NCBI GenBank assembly: GCA_022826565.1 | Contig: JAJDUP010000003.1 | Span: 124,001-188,000 of the forward strand | DNA: 64,000 nt | DNA from: Gemmatimonadota bacterium | GTDB taxonomy: Bacteria; Gemmatimonadota; Gemmatimonadetes; Longimicrobiales; Gaopeijiaceae | Direction: 5' to 3' | Part shown: piece after piece, positions 33,935-41,517 of the stretch | Layout: each line of letters opens with the position of its first letter | How positions within the stretch are numbered: position 1 is the stretch's first letter | The notes under the pieces: model-generated | The model's input: only the letters and a program-made list of their open reading frames with translations | Told to the model about the DNA's origin: nothing | Databases searched by the model: none | Position numbers and translations under genes: made by a program

Positions 33935-34342
33935 TCACCCGTGCCGCTTCAGTTCGACGGGCTGACCGTGCGGGGTGTGGCGGTACGCATCCGCCCAGGC
34001 TTCCTTCCTGTCTTCGAGTGCGGCCGCATCGCTGAGTCCCCGCTCGACAACCAGTCGCTCCAGCGCCGATACCCAGTGGTGATAGTAGTTGGAGCCGTCG
34101 TCCGGGTCGCCGCGTGCTTCGGCGGCCGCCAGTTCTTCGGCCAGCGCCTGCGCCCAGGTCGACCAGGTGAAATGTCCCTGCTCGGACAACTTGACCGCGA
34201 GCGCGAAGGCCTGGGCCTGCCAGGGCTCGTCGAACACCGGGCCATCCTCGTCGCGCGGCACCGGGGGGAGGGCGGCCAGACGACCGGCATCGACCTCCGG
34301 CGGAGCCGCTCCGGCGGGGCGCAAGGGGCCGGGTTCCGTCAC
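33935..34342 (-). CDS. Nitrile hydratase accessory protein (cobalt insertion, P14K-like)
   Basis: The GTG at 34342 overlaps the beta-subunit stop codon (GTGA) and gives 135 residues. The product has VFDEPWQAQAFALAVKLSEQ, GHFTWSTWAQALAEEL and YYHHWVSALERLVVERGL, the signature of nitrile hydratase activators, which resemble the beta-subunit N-terminus and deliver cobalt to the alpha subunit. Being the last gene of an alpha-beta-accessory order, it fits cobalt-type nitrile hydratase operons. Confidence 0.85.
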   Translation of the reverse strand: MTEPGPLRPAGAAPPEVDAGRLAALPPVPRDEDGPVFDEPWQAQAFALAVKLSEQGHFTWSTWAQALAEELAAAEARGDPDDGSNYYHHWVSALERLVVERGLSDAAALEDRKEAWADAYRHTPHGQPVELKRHG

Positions 34343-34992
34343 GCCGGCTCCAGGTACTCTTCCCACAGGTCGACGTACACCGAATCGCCCGCGGCCGCCC
34401 GGTCGCCCCACAGCTCCCGGGCCTCGAAGCGCACCGAGTAGACATGCTGCGGTTGGTCGGCCGGTTGCTGGCCGGCCGCATCGCTGTCCTGCAGGGCGTA
34501 GACGCCGTAGTCCTCGACGACGGCTCCGACCCGGCCGCGTACGTAACGCGGCTGGCGGGTGTGGCCGCGCGGGTGAAGGTTCCGGGCACGCACCCGGTCG
34601 CCGGCGCGAAAACGCGCGGGAACATCGAGGTCGAGCAAGCCGAATCCAAGCGACCCGGAGCGGGACGCGGGCAGGACCTCGGGCGGCGACGCGCCGGAGT
34701 CGGCGTAGCCGGTCTCGAGTTCGGTCTCCGTGACGAGGCCGCTGCCGAGGAGTCGGCTGGCCACCATGTGGAACCAGCGCTCGTAGTACGACATCCGCAG
34801 GTACTCTTCGGGCGGGATGCTCTCGAGGGTGAAGCGGAACCCCGGCCAATTGCGTCCGCGGCCCCATCGTCCGACGGCCCGTGTCAGTGCGAAGACCCGG
34901 CCTTCCCAGCGGTGGTGGAAGACCGGCTCGTTCTCTTCGGGCCCGACGGGGCCGAAACCGTCCATGCCGCCCATGTCGTGGATCGTGTTCAT
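34339..34992 (-). CDS. nthB: Nitrile hydratase beta subunit
   Basis: The 217-residue product starts [16 protein letters not shown], the hallmark beta-subunit N-terminus, and includes [20 protein letters not shown] and a C-terminal SH3-like barrel ([53 protein letters not shown]). It pairs with the alpha subunit in hydrating nitriles to amides. The start overlaps the alpha stop by 4 bases and the end overlaps the accessory gene start, so all three are translationally coupled. Confidence 0.92.
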   Translation of the reverse strand: MNTIHDMGGMDGFGPVGPEENEPVFHHRWEGRVFALTRAVGRWGRGRNWPGFRFTLESIPPEEYLRMSYYERWFHMVASRLLGSGLVTETELETGYADSGASPPEVLPASRSGSLGFGLLDLDVPARFRAGDRVRARNLHPRGHTRQPRYVRGRVGAVVEDYGVYALQDSDAAGQQPADQPQHVYSVRFEARELWGDRAAAGDSVYVDLWEEYLEPA

Positions 34993-35774
34993 GCTCCGCC
35001 TCCCGGCGGTGGCGTGACCCTGGCCGTACCGATCATCGAGTCGCGGGTCACCAGCTCCGCCAGCTCCTCTTCCGTCATGTCTTCGGTACCAGGAGGCCGC
35101 TGGGGCAGCACCAGGTAGCGGATTTCCGCCGTGCTGTCCCAGACACGCACTTCGACATCCCCGGACAGGTCAAGTCCGAACTCCCGCAACACCTCGCGCG
35201 GCTCGATCACCGCCCTTGCGCGATACGCCGACGACTTGTACCAGACCGGCGGCAGACCCAGCGTCGGCCAGGGATAGCAGGAGCAGAGAGTGCATACGAT
35301 GAGATTGTGCACGGTGTCGGTGTTCGCGACCACCTTCATGTGTTCGCCCTGCCCGCCCAGGTAGTCCAGTTCGCCGACTGCCGAGGTGCCATCGGCGAGC
35401 AAGCGATCCCGGAAGTCGGGGTCGACCCAGGCGCGCGCCACCACCCGCGCCCCGTTCTGCGGCCCGATCCGGTTCTCGAAGTTGTCGACGATCTCGTCGA
35501 GCGCGGCCGGATCCACCATCTCCTTCTCGATCAGCACCGACTCGAGCGCCCTCACCCGTAGCGCGATATCGGACGGCACGTCCTGGTGGTCATGTTCGTG
35601 GTCGTGACCGTGGCCATGGCCATGACCGTGCTCGTGTCCGTGCGCGTCGTGCACCTCGGCCTCCTCCGTCCGCTCGGTCATCATCTTCCCCGGGGCCGTA
35701 AACGCCGCCGCCCCGACCGCCGAGTCCCTGATGAACCCGCGCCGGTCGACCGGTCGCCCTCCCGATTCGTTCAT
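34989..35774 (-). CDS. nthA: Nitrile hydratase alpha subunit, cobalt type, with His-rich leader
   Basis: The 261-residue product (start ATG 35774) has the metal-binding loop [11 protein letters not shown] with Cys161, Cys164, Ser165 and Cys166; Thr162 marks the cobalt class rather than the iron class. The N-terminal 65 residues are unusual: a twin-arginine-like stretch ([16 protein letters not shown], residues 10-25) then a run at 42-63 with 11 His alternating with Gly, Asp and Glu. Known alpha subunits are cytosolic and lack this. The His run could store or bind cobalt. First gene of the coupled operon. Confidence 0.92.
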   Translation of the reverse strand: MNESGGRPVDRRGFIRDSAVGAAAFTAPGKMMTERTEEAEVHDAHGHEHGHGHGHGHDHEHDHQDVPSDIALRVRALESVLIEKEMVDPAALDEIVDNFENRIGPQNGARVVARAWVDPDFRDRLLADGTSAVGELDYLGGQGEHMKVVANTDTVHNLIVCTLCSCYPWPTLGLPPVWYKSSAYRARAVIEPREVLREFGLDLSGDVEVRVWDSTAEIRYLVLPQRPPGTEDMTEEELAELVTRDSMIGTARVTPPPGGGA

Positions 35775-35900
35775 GGAACACCCCCCTGTTTCGCCGAGTA
35801 TCCTGCGCATGTGCGCATGGGTGGCGCAAGTCCGTGCCGGCGGGATCAATTACCCGCTACCTTTGCGACGACACCGGCAACCTCCACAGGCACGGATACC

Positions 35901-38420
35901 ATGACGCATGCAAACCCCTCAAAGCAGGCGCGGGTGGCCGCGATCCTCCTGGGCATCCCCATCTTCCTCGCCTCAGCCTGCGGCGGGTCGGCCACCATGG
36001 GGACCGCCGCGGCCCCGGAGCCTGCGCCCGGCGAACCGGACCCGCCGGCACCGGACGCGGGCGAGCCCACATACGCGGACATCACCGAGGGCGCCGCGTC
36101 CGACGAAGGCCTCTTCATCGTTCACCACAAGGACGACGACTTCCTTTTCGAGATTCCCGACTCGCTGCTGGGGCGCGACATGCTTCTCATCAGCCGCATC
36201 GCCGGCAAGATGGATGGGCTGGGAGGATTCGCTCCGGCCGGTGTGGCCACCAACCGCCAGATGGTGCGCTTCGAGCGGCACGGAGAGCGCATTCTCCTGC
36301 GCAAGTACTCCGAAGAAGCCGTCGCGGACGACACGCTGGCGATCGCGGCGTCGGTCAGGGCCAACTACTTCGCTCCCATCCTCGCATCATGGGCAATCGA
36401 GGCGCGCGGCCCCGATTCGACGGGTTCCGTCGTGGACGTGACCGATTTCTTCGGAGGTGACACGCCCGCGCTCTCGGGACTCAGCCCGGACCAGCGGCGG
36501 ACCTACCAGGTTCGCCGCCTCGATGCCGACCGGAGCTTCATCGGGAGTGTGCGCAGCTATCCGCTGAACGTGAACGTGCGCCATACTCTCACCTATGACG
36601 CGGGAGCGCCCCCCACCGATACGCGGGCCAACACCGTGTCGCTGGAGATGAACCAGTCGCTGGTGTTGCTGCCTGCCGAACCCATGCGCCCCCGCTACGC
36701 GGATCCGCGCGTCGGCTACTTCACCGTCGACCGCATCAACTACGGCCTCGATGAGCAGAAGGCCGCCACCGAGACCTTCATCCGCCGCTGGCGCCTGGAG
36801 CCGTCCGACCCGGAGGCGTATGCGCGGGGAGAGGTTGTCGACCCCGTCGAGCCGATCACCTACTACGTGGATCCGGCGACTCCGGAGCGCTATGTGGACG
36901 CTGTCAGGCGCGGGATCGAGAACTGGCAGCCCGCATTCGAGACGGCGGGATTCAGCAACGCGATCATCGCACTCGAGGCGCCTTCCCCGGCCGAGGATCC
37001 CGATTGGGATCCCGAGGATGTGCGCTATTCGGTCGCGCGCTGGTCGGCGAGCGAGACGCGGAACGCGCAGGGTCCCAGCACCTCCGACCCCCGCACCGGC
37101 GAGATCATCGAGTCGGACATCGTGTGGTACCACAACCACATGCGCTCCTACCGCAACTGGATGATGGTGCAGACCGGTGCTGCAAACCCGGACGCGCGCC
37201 AGTTGCCGCTGACCGACCAACTGATGGAAGAAGCGATGGAACAGGTCATCACCCACGAGATCGGCCACGCGATCGGGCTGCCGCACAACATGGTGGCAAG
37301 CTCGTCCTACCCCGTGGACTCGCTGCGCTCGCAGAGCTTCGCGAGCCGCATGGGTGTCGCGCCGGCGATCATGGACTACGCCCGGCAGAACTACATCGCC
37401 CAGCCCGAGGACGGCCTGAGGCCGGAGGACTTCCTCAGGCGCATCGGCGTGTACGACCACTACTCGGTCAACTGGGGGTACCGCGTGCTGCCGGGCGCCT
37501 CTACGCCCCAGGACGAGATTCCGACCCTGAACCGATGGATCGTGGAGCGCGCGGGCGACCGCATGTACAAGTACCTGCCGCAGGGAGGACTGGGCGTGAC
37601 GGATCCGCGGGCCCAGACCGAGGACATGGGCGACGATCTGGTGCGCGCCAACACCTACGGAATGGACAATCTCCGGCGGATCGTGCCCAACCTGGTCGCG
37701 TGGACGACGCAGCCGGGCGAGGACTACACCGATCTGGCCGAGATCTACGGCGAGGCGGTCAGCCAGTGGTCTCGTTACGTGCGCCACATCGTCACGCTCG
37801 TGGGCGGGGTCCACGTCGACCTCAAGACCGCCGACCAGGACGGGCCGGTCTTCGACGGGCTCCCGCGCGCCGAACAGAAGCGGGCCATGGAGTGGCTTTC
37901 GCGTGAAGCGTTCACCGCACCCACCTGGCTGAACGATCCCGCGATCCTGGAACGCATCGGTCCCAACGGACCCGGCGTCGCCAACCTCGCCAGGCTCCAG
38001 TCCTCGATCCTCAACCAGCTTCTGACGCCGCGCCGTCTGGCCATTCTCGCGGAACTGGAAGCCGCTGCGGACGAAGACCCCTATCCCCTGGTCGAGTTCC
38101 TGGACGACGTGCGCGGCGCGGTGTGGCCGGATCTGGACGAGGTCTCCGAGATCGGTCCCTACCGCCGGGCCCTGCAACGCGCACATCTGGAGCGGATGCA
38201 GTATCTCATGACCGAGGAGCCGGCCGGCAACCCCTTCCAGGGCGCCGCCCCGGACGTGAGCAACTCGGACATCCGTCCGCTGGTCAGGGAACAGCTGCAG
38301 ATCCTGCGCCGGGGCGTCTCGGAGCGGCTGAACCGGCAGATCACCGACCGTGTGACCGAGGCCCACCTGCGCGACGTCGTGGCGCGGATCGACGCCATCT
38401 TCGACCCCGGTCCGCCGTGA
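35901..38420 (+). CDS. Zinc-dependent metalloprotease lipoprotein (DUF5117/DUF5118-like)
   Basis: From the ATG at 35901 the 839-residue product has a lipobox (FLASAC), a Pro-rich linker, a beta-rich N-terminal half, and a metzincin zinc site HEIGHAIGLPH (His452, Glu453, His456, His462) with a downstream Met-turn-like APAIMDYARQNY. Layout and length match the large secreted metalloprotease group with DUF5117 and DUF5118 domains seen in Bacteroidota, Acidobacteria and Gemmatimonadota. Expected to degrade proteins or peptides outside the inner membrane. Divergent from the nitrile hydratase operon. Confidence 0.85.
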   Translation: MTHANPSKQARVAAILLGIPIFLASACGGSATMGTAAAPEPAPGEPDPPAPDAGEPTYADITEGAASDEGLFIVHHKDDDFLFEIPDSLLGRDMLLISRIAGKMDGLGGFAPAGVATNRQMVRFERHGERILLRKYSEEAVADDTLAIAASVRANYFAPILASWAIEARGPDSTGSVVDVTDFFGGDTPALSGLSPDQRRTYQVRRLDADRSFIGSVRSYPLNVNVRHTLTYDAGAPPTDTRANTVSLEMNQSLVLLPAEPMRPRYADPRVGYFTVDRINYGLDEQKAATETFIRRWRLEPSDPEAYARGEVVDPVEPITYYVDPATPERYVDAVRRGIENWQPAFETAGFSNAIIALEAPSPAEDPDWDPEDVRYSVARWSASETRNAQGPSTSDPRTGEIIESDIVWYHNHMRSYRNWMMVQTGAANPDARQLPLTDQLMEEAMEQVITHEIGHAIGLPHNMVASSSYPVDSLRSQSFASRMGVAPAIMDYARQNYIAQPEDGLRPEDFLRRIGVYDHYSVNWGYRVLPGASTPQDEIPTLNRWIVERAGDRMYKYLPQGGLGVTDPRAQTEDMGDDLVRANTYGMDNLRRIVPNLVAWTTQPGEDYTDLAEIYGEAVSQWSRYVRHIVTLVGGVHVDLKTADQDGPVFDGLPRAEQKRAMEWLSREAFTAPTWLNDPAILERIGPNGPGVANLARLQSSILNQLLTPRRLAILAELEAAADEDPYPLVEFLDDVRGAVWPDLDEVSEIGPYRRALQRAHLERMQYLMTEEPAGNPFQGAAPDVSNSDIRPLVREQLQILRRGVSERLNRQITDRVTEAHLRDVVARIDAIFDPGPP

Positions 38421-38442
38421 TCCTTGCGTGGGTTGTCCGGTC

Positions 38443-38967
38443 CTACTTCAACTCCACCAGCTGCTCCGGATCGACCCGCACCACGATATAGGTGATCGTC
38501 TCGGTGATCGCGCTGAACCCGTGCGGAGCGTTCGCCGGCACGATCACCATGTCGCCCGGCCCCACGTCCCGGCTGACGCCGCCCTCGATGCCCCCGACCG
38601 AACTCGGCCCGGTGAGCCTCCGCACGGTCCCGCCGTCGGGATCGAGCGCGCGCCGGTTGGTGAGTTCGCCGCCGGTCACCATCGTCCCCCGCCCGGAAAC
38701 CACGTAGTACACCTCAGTCTGGTTGTGGTGCTGGATCGCACCCAGCGACGTGGTGGGCGGCCGCTGCACGAGCCCGACGCCGACGTTGTGCCCGCCCGCG
38801 TCGATGTGCCGGATCTGCTGGTCGCTCACCCGTCCCTCGGGCGCGCTTTCGATCGTGGCGAGGATGTCGGCAGCGGAGATGTGGGTCCCCACCGGATTCT
38901 CCTGATGCCGAGGCCCGGAGGTCCACAGGAGCGAGACGGCGAGGAGAATGAAAACTGATTTTGTCAT
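38443..38967 (-). CDS. Secreted cupin-domain protein
   Basis: The ATG at 38967 has GGAG upstream and starts a short signal peptide (KSVFILLAVSLLWTSG). The 174-residue product carries a cupin fold with metal-type motifs (AIQHHNQTEVYYVVSGRGTM and GDMVIVPANAPHGF). Substrate unknown; exported cupins may be dioxygenase- or isomerase-like or simply bind ligands. A three-part half-site array lies 26-68 bases upstream of the start codon (38993-39035). Confidence 0.75.
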   Translation of the reverse strand: MTKSVFILLAVSLLWTSGPRHQENPVGTHISAADILATIESAPEGRVSDQQIRHIDAGGHNVGVGLVQRPPTTSLGAIQHHNQTEVYYVVSGRGTMVTGGELTNRRALDPDGGTVRRLTGPSSVGGIEGGVSRDVGPGDMVIVPANAPHGFSAITETITYIVVRVDPEQLVELK

Positions 38968-38992
38968 GGCGGATCTCCGTTGCCAGCCAAGA

Positions 38993-39035
38993 GATGTGAA
39001 GACAACCTTACATTCTGCTATTCTGTGTTTACAGT
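38993..39035. promoter_or_regulatory. 43-bp TGTAA/TTACA array, site 3 (degenerate)
   Basis: Elements GATGTGA, N8, TTACATTCTGCTA, N8 and TTACAGT keep exactly the spacing of the two better sites at 47518 and 56759. It lies directly upstream of the secreted cupin gene and overlaps the last codons of the SulP gene. Confidence 0.5.
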
Positions 39036-40573
39036 GATTTCCGCGGAAGCATCCCGAATACGTTGTCGATGAGTTCCTGGGCCTGTGGCGGCACGCCCTT
39101 GAGCGATGCGGCGATCCCGGACTGACCAACTTCCTCCACCAGGCGCTTCAGGACCAGAGCGCCCGTCAGGTCGATCCTGCCCAGCCCCTCGAGGTGGATC
39201 ACAACCTCACTGATGTTCTCCGCACGCGCCAACCGCGCCGTGATCGTCTCCTCGAGCCTGGGTGCAGAGGCGAACCAGAGGATGCCGATCACCTCCAGGT
39301 GGAGCACATCCTCCTTCACCCAGCTGTGGAAGCCGGCCCGCCGTTCACGCCACACATGAATCGCCAGCGAAACGAGGATCCCCAGCAGCAGCGCCTGCTC
39401 GATCCGCGGAGCCAGCAGCAGACACATGGCCAGGGTGAACCAGACCACCAGGGCCTGGATGCGGGACAGCCTCCAGACGCTGACCAGCAGCCGCGGCTTG
39501 ACCAGGCTCGCCACGGCCGCGATCACGATCCCTGCCAGTACAGCCCTCGGCAGTGACGAGAGCACCCCCGCAAAGGGCAGGAATACCAGCACGGCCAGAC
39601 CCGTCACGGCCCCCGACCAGCGCGACTGCGCGCCCGAGAGGTGGTTCAGGCTGCTGCGCGAAAACGATCCGTCCACCGGCATGCCGCCGAACAGGCCCGA
39701 CGCGACGTTCGCCGCCCCCTGCGCCACGAATTCGCGGTCCGGGTTCCACGTCACCCGGTCCTGCGTGGCGAAGCTGCGCGAGATGGCCGTCGACTCGGCA
39801 AAGCCCACGAAGGCGATGACCGCACCCGGCACCACCAGCTGCGGCACCAACTCCCAGGGCAGCGCCACGCTGAAGGGAGGGAACGAACCGGGAATCTCTC
39901 CCACGACCGGCCCCGTGTAGCCGAACAGGGCGGCGAACAGGACGCCCCCGACCACCGCGACCAGCGCACCGGGAAAGAGAACGTGAATCCGGCGGGCCAG
40001 CAGCGTCGCCGCCACCGTGAGCGTGGTGAGCACGGCCGCAGCCAGGCTCCACGACCCCGGGCTGCTCAGAACCTGCAGCGTCCTTCCCACCAGCCCGCTC
40101 TCGGAAGCACCGGTCATCCCGAGCGTGGACGGGAACTGCGAAAGCAGGATCAGGATCGAAGCGCCCGAGGTGAACCCCCTCAGCACCGGCTGCGACATCA
40201 GGTAGGTGACCTTGCCGGCCGCGATGAATCCGATCAACAGCCGCGCGAGCCCGACGATCAAAGCAAGCAGCGCCGCCGCTCCGACGTACCGTGGGCTGCC
40301 CGGCGCGGCGATCGTGACGAGCGCACCGTGGGTCAGCAGCGCGGTAAGCGCGACCGGCCCCGTTTGCAGATAGGGACACGACGCCAGCAGCCCCGCAGCC
40401 AGCAGCGGCACCGCCGAAGCGTAGAGTCCGTGCACGCTCGGCAGCCCCGCCAGTTCGGCGTAGGCCATGCTCTGGGGGATGATGAGGAGCGCGACACTCA
40501 GCCCGGCGACCACATCGCGCGACGTGCCGCGCCGGTCCCTCCACCCCTGCGAAGACGACGACGCCCCGGTCAC
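39029..40573 (-). CDS. SulP family anion transporter with STAS domain
   Basis: The GTG at 40573 overlaps the stop of the chaperone gene (GTGA), giving 514 residues. It has the SulP opening GLSVALLIIPQSMAYAELAGLPSVHGLY, about 10-12 membrane helices, and a C-terminal STAS domain (about 420-514, VIHLEGLGRIDLTGALVLKRL). SulP proteins move sulfate or other anions across the inner membrane. As the last gene of a molybdoenzyme operon it may import substrate or export product, for example sulfate. Confidence 0.88.
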   Translation of the reverse strand: MTGASSSSQGWRDRRGTSRDVVAGLSVALLIIPQSMAYAELAGLPSVHGLYASAVPLLAAGLLASCPYLQTGPVALTALLTHGALVTIAAPGSPRYVGAAALLALIVGLARLLIGFIAAGKVTYLMSQPVLRGFTSGASILILLSQFPSTLGMTGASESGLVGRTLQVLSSPGSWSLAAAVLTTLTVAATLLARRIHVLFPGALVAVVGGVLFAALFGYTGPVVGEIPGSFPPFSVALPWELVPQLVVPGAVIAFVGFAESTAISRSFATQDRVTWNPDREFVAQGAANVASGLFGGMPVDGSFSRSSLNHLSGAQSRWSGAVTGLAVLVFLPFAGVLSSLPRAVLAGIVIAAVASLVKPRLLVSVWRLSRIQALVVWFTLAMCLLLAPRIEQALLLGILVSLAIHVWRERRAGFHSWVKEDVLHLEVIGILWFASAPRLEETITARLARAENISEVVIHLEGLGRIDLTGALVLKRLVEEVGQSGIAASLKGVPPQAQELIDNVFGMLPRKSL

Positions 40574-41517
40574 GGTACACTGACCGCGCTCACAACCGTA
40601 CCCGCGCCGTCTGCCAACCGCGACAGCAGCACTGCCGACTCCGCCGCGCGATCGGCCCACCACCGCGCGACCGGCGCCGGACCCCGCCCCACCATCCTCC
40701 CGCTCCACTCGCGCGCATGACCTGCCAGCCACTGCAGCGCCGCCCCCGGATCCTGCGCCAGGAACGAGCCGAGCACGTACCGGCGCTCTCCCGCGCGGCA
40801 TGCAAGCCCGGCCTCCTCGCCAAGACGCACCAGGTCGTCGCGCAGCAGGATCACACCCGAGCGGACCGGCGCGAGCAGCGTGGCCAGGAAGGCGGCACCT
40901 CCTTCGTCGCGCGGGTCGGCCAGTGCGGGAGCCGTTCGGAACGCGGCTGGCAGGTAGTCCGGGAAAGGCGTCTCGGCCTCGAGCCGCGCCAGAGCCTCGG
41001 AGAGCAGCGCCGCCCACGCCTCATGGAACGGTGAGCCGCACCGCTCGAAGGACGCCAGGTATGGCCCCGTCCACGAGACGATGTGCTCCCAGACCAGGGT
41101 GACGCGTGCCTCGGCCATGAGGGCCGCGCGCGCCGGGTCAGATTCATCGCGCTGCCAGCGATCGAGCGCGCACAGGAGCGCCAGCAGCGCGGCAAGGTGA
41201 TCGGATTCCGCGACGCCCGCAGATCGGCCTGGCCCGGGATCGTCTCCCGTCACGGCCGCGTCCCCCGGGCCCCCGCCTGCCTGACCGTCTCCGATGCCCA
41301 GCGCCCTTCGAAACCCCGCGATCCGGTCCCTGGCCTCGCCTCCCATCATCCCTTCCGCACCCAGATACACGGATGCGTATGGATACCGCTGGGATGCGAC
41401 CACCGCGCCGTGCACCGACGGGTCCGGGACGGACGGGAGACCGAGCGCTTCCGCAATCCTCCGGTGTTCCGGGGCGGGGACCTCGATCAGGGAGCCGAGG
41501 GCTCGGAAGAGTTCCAT
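40570..41517 (-). CDS. TorD/DmsD-like molybdoenzyme assembly chaperone
   Basis: The 315-residue product is all-helical, begins MELFRALGSLIEVP, and has the chaperone-type WEHIVSWTGPYLASFERCGS segment similar to the TorD/DmsD/NarJ fold; it is longer than typical (about 200), with a Gly-rich insert near 80-100. Role: binds the Mo catalytic subunit before cofactor insertion. It overlaps the catalytic gene end by 31 bases and the SulP gene start by 4, so coexpression is certain. The fold assignment rests partly on context. Confidence 0.75.
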   Translation of the reverse strand: MELFRALGSLIEVPAPEHRRIAEALGLPSVPDPSVHGAVVASQRYPYASVYLGAEGMMGGEARDRIAGFRRALGIGDGQAGGGPGDAAVTGDDPGPGRSAGVAESDHLAALLALLCALDRWQRDESDPARAALMAEARVTLVWEHIVSWTGPYLASFERCGSPFHEAWAALLSEALARLEAETPFPDYLPAAFRTAPALADPRDEGGAAFLATLLAPVRSGVILLRDDLVRLGEEAGLACRAGERRYVLGSFLAQDPGAALQWLAGHAREWSGRMVGRGPAPVARWWADRAAESAVLLSRLADGAGTVVSAVSVP

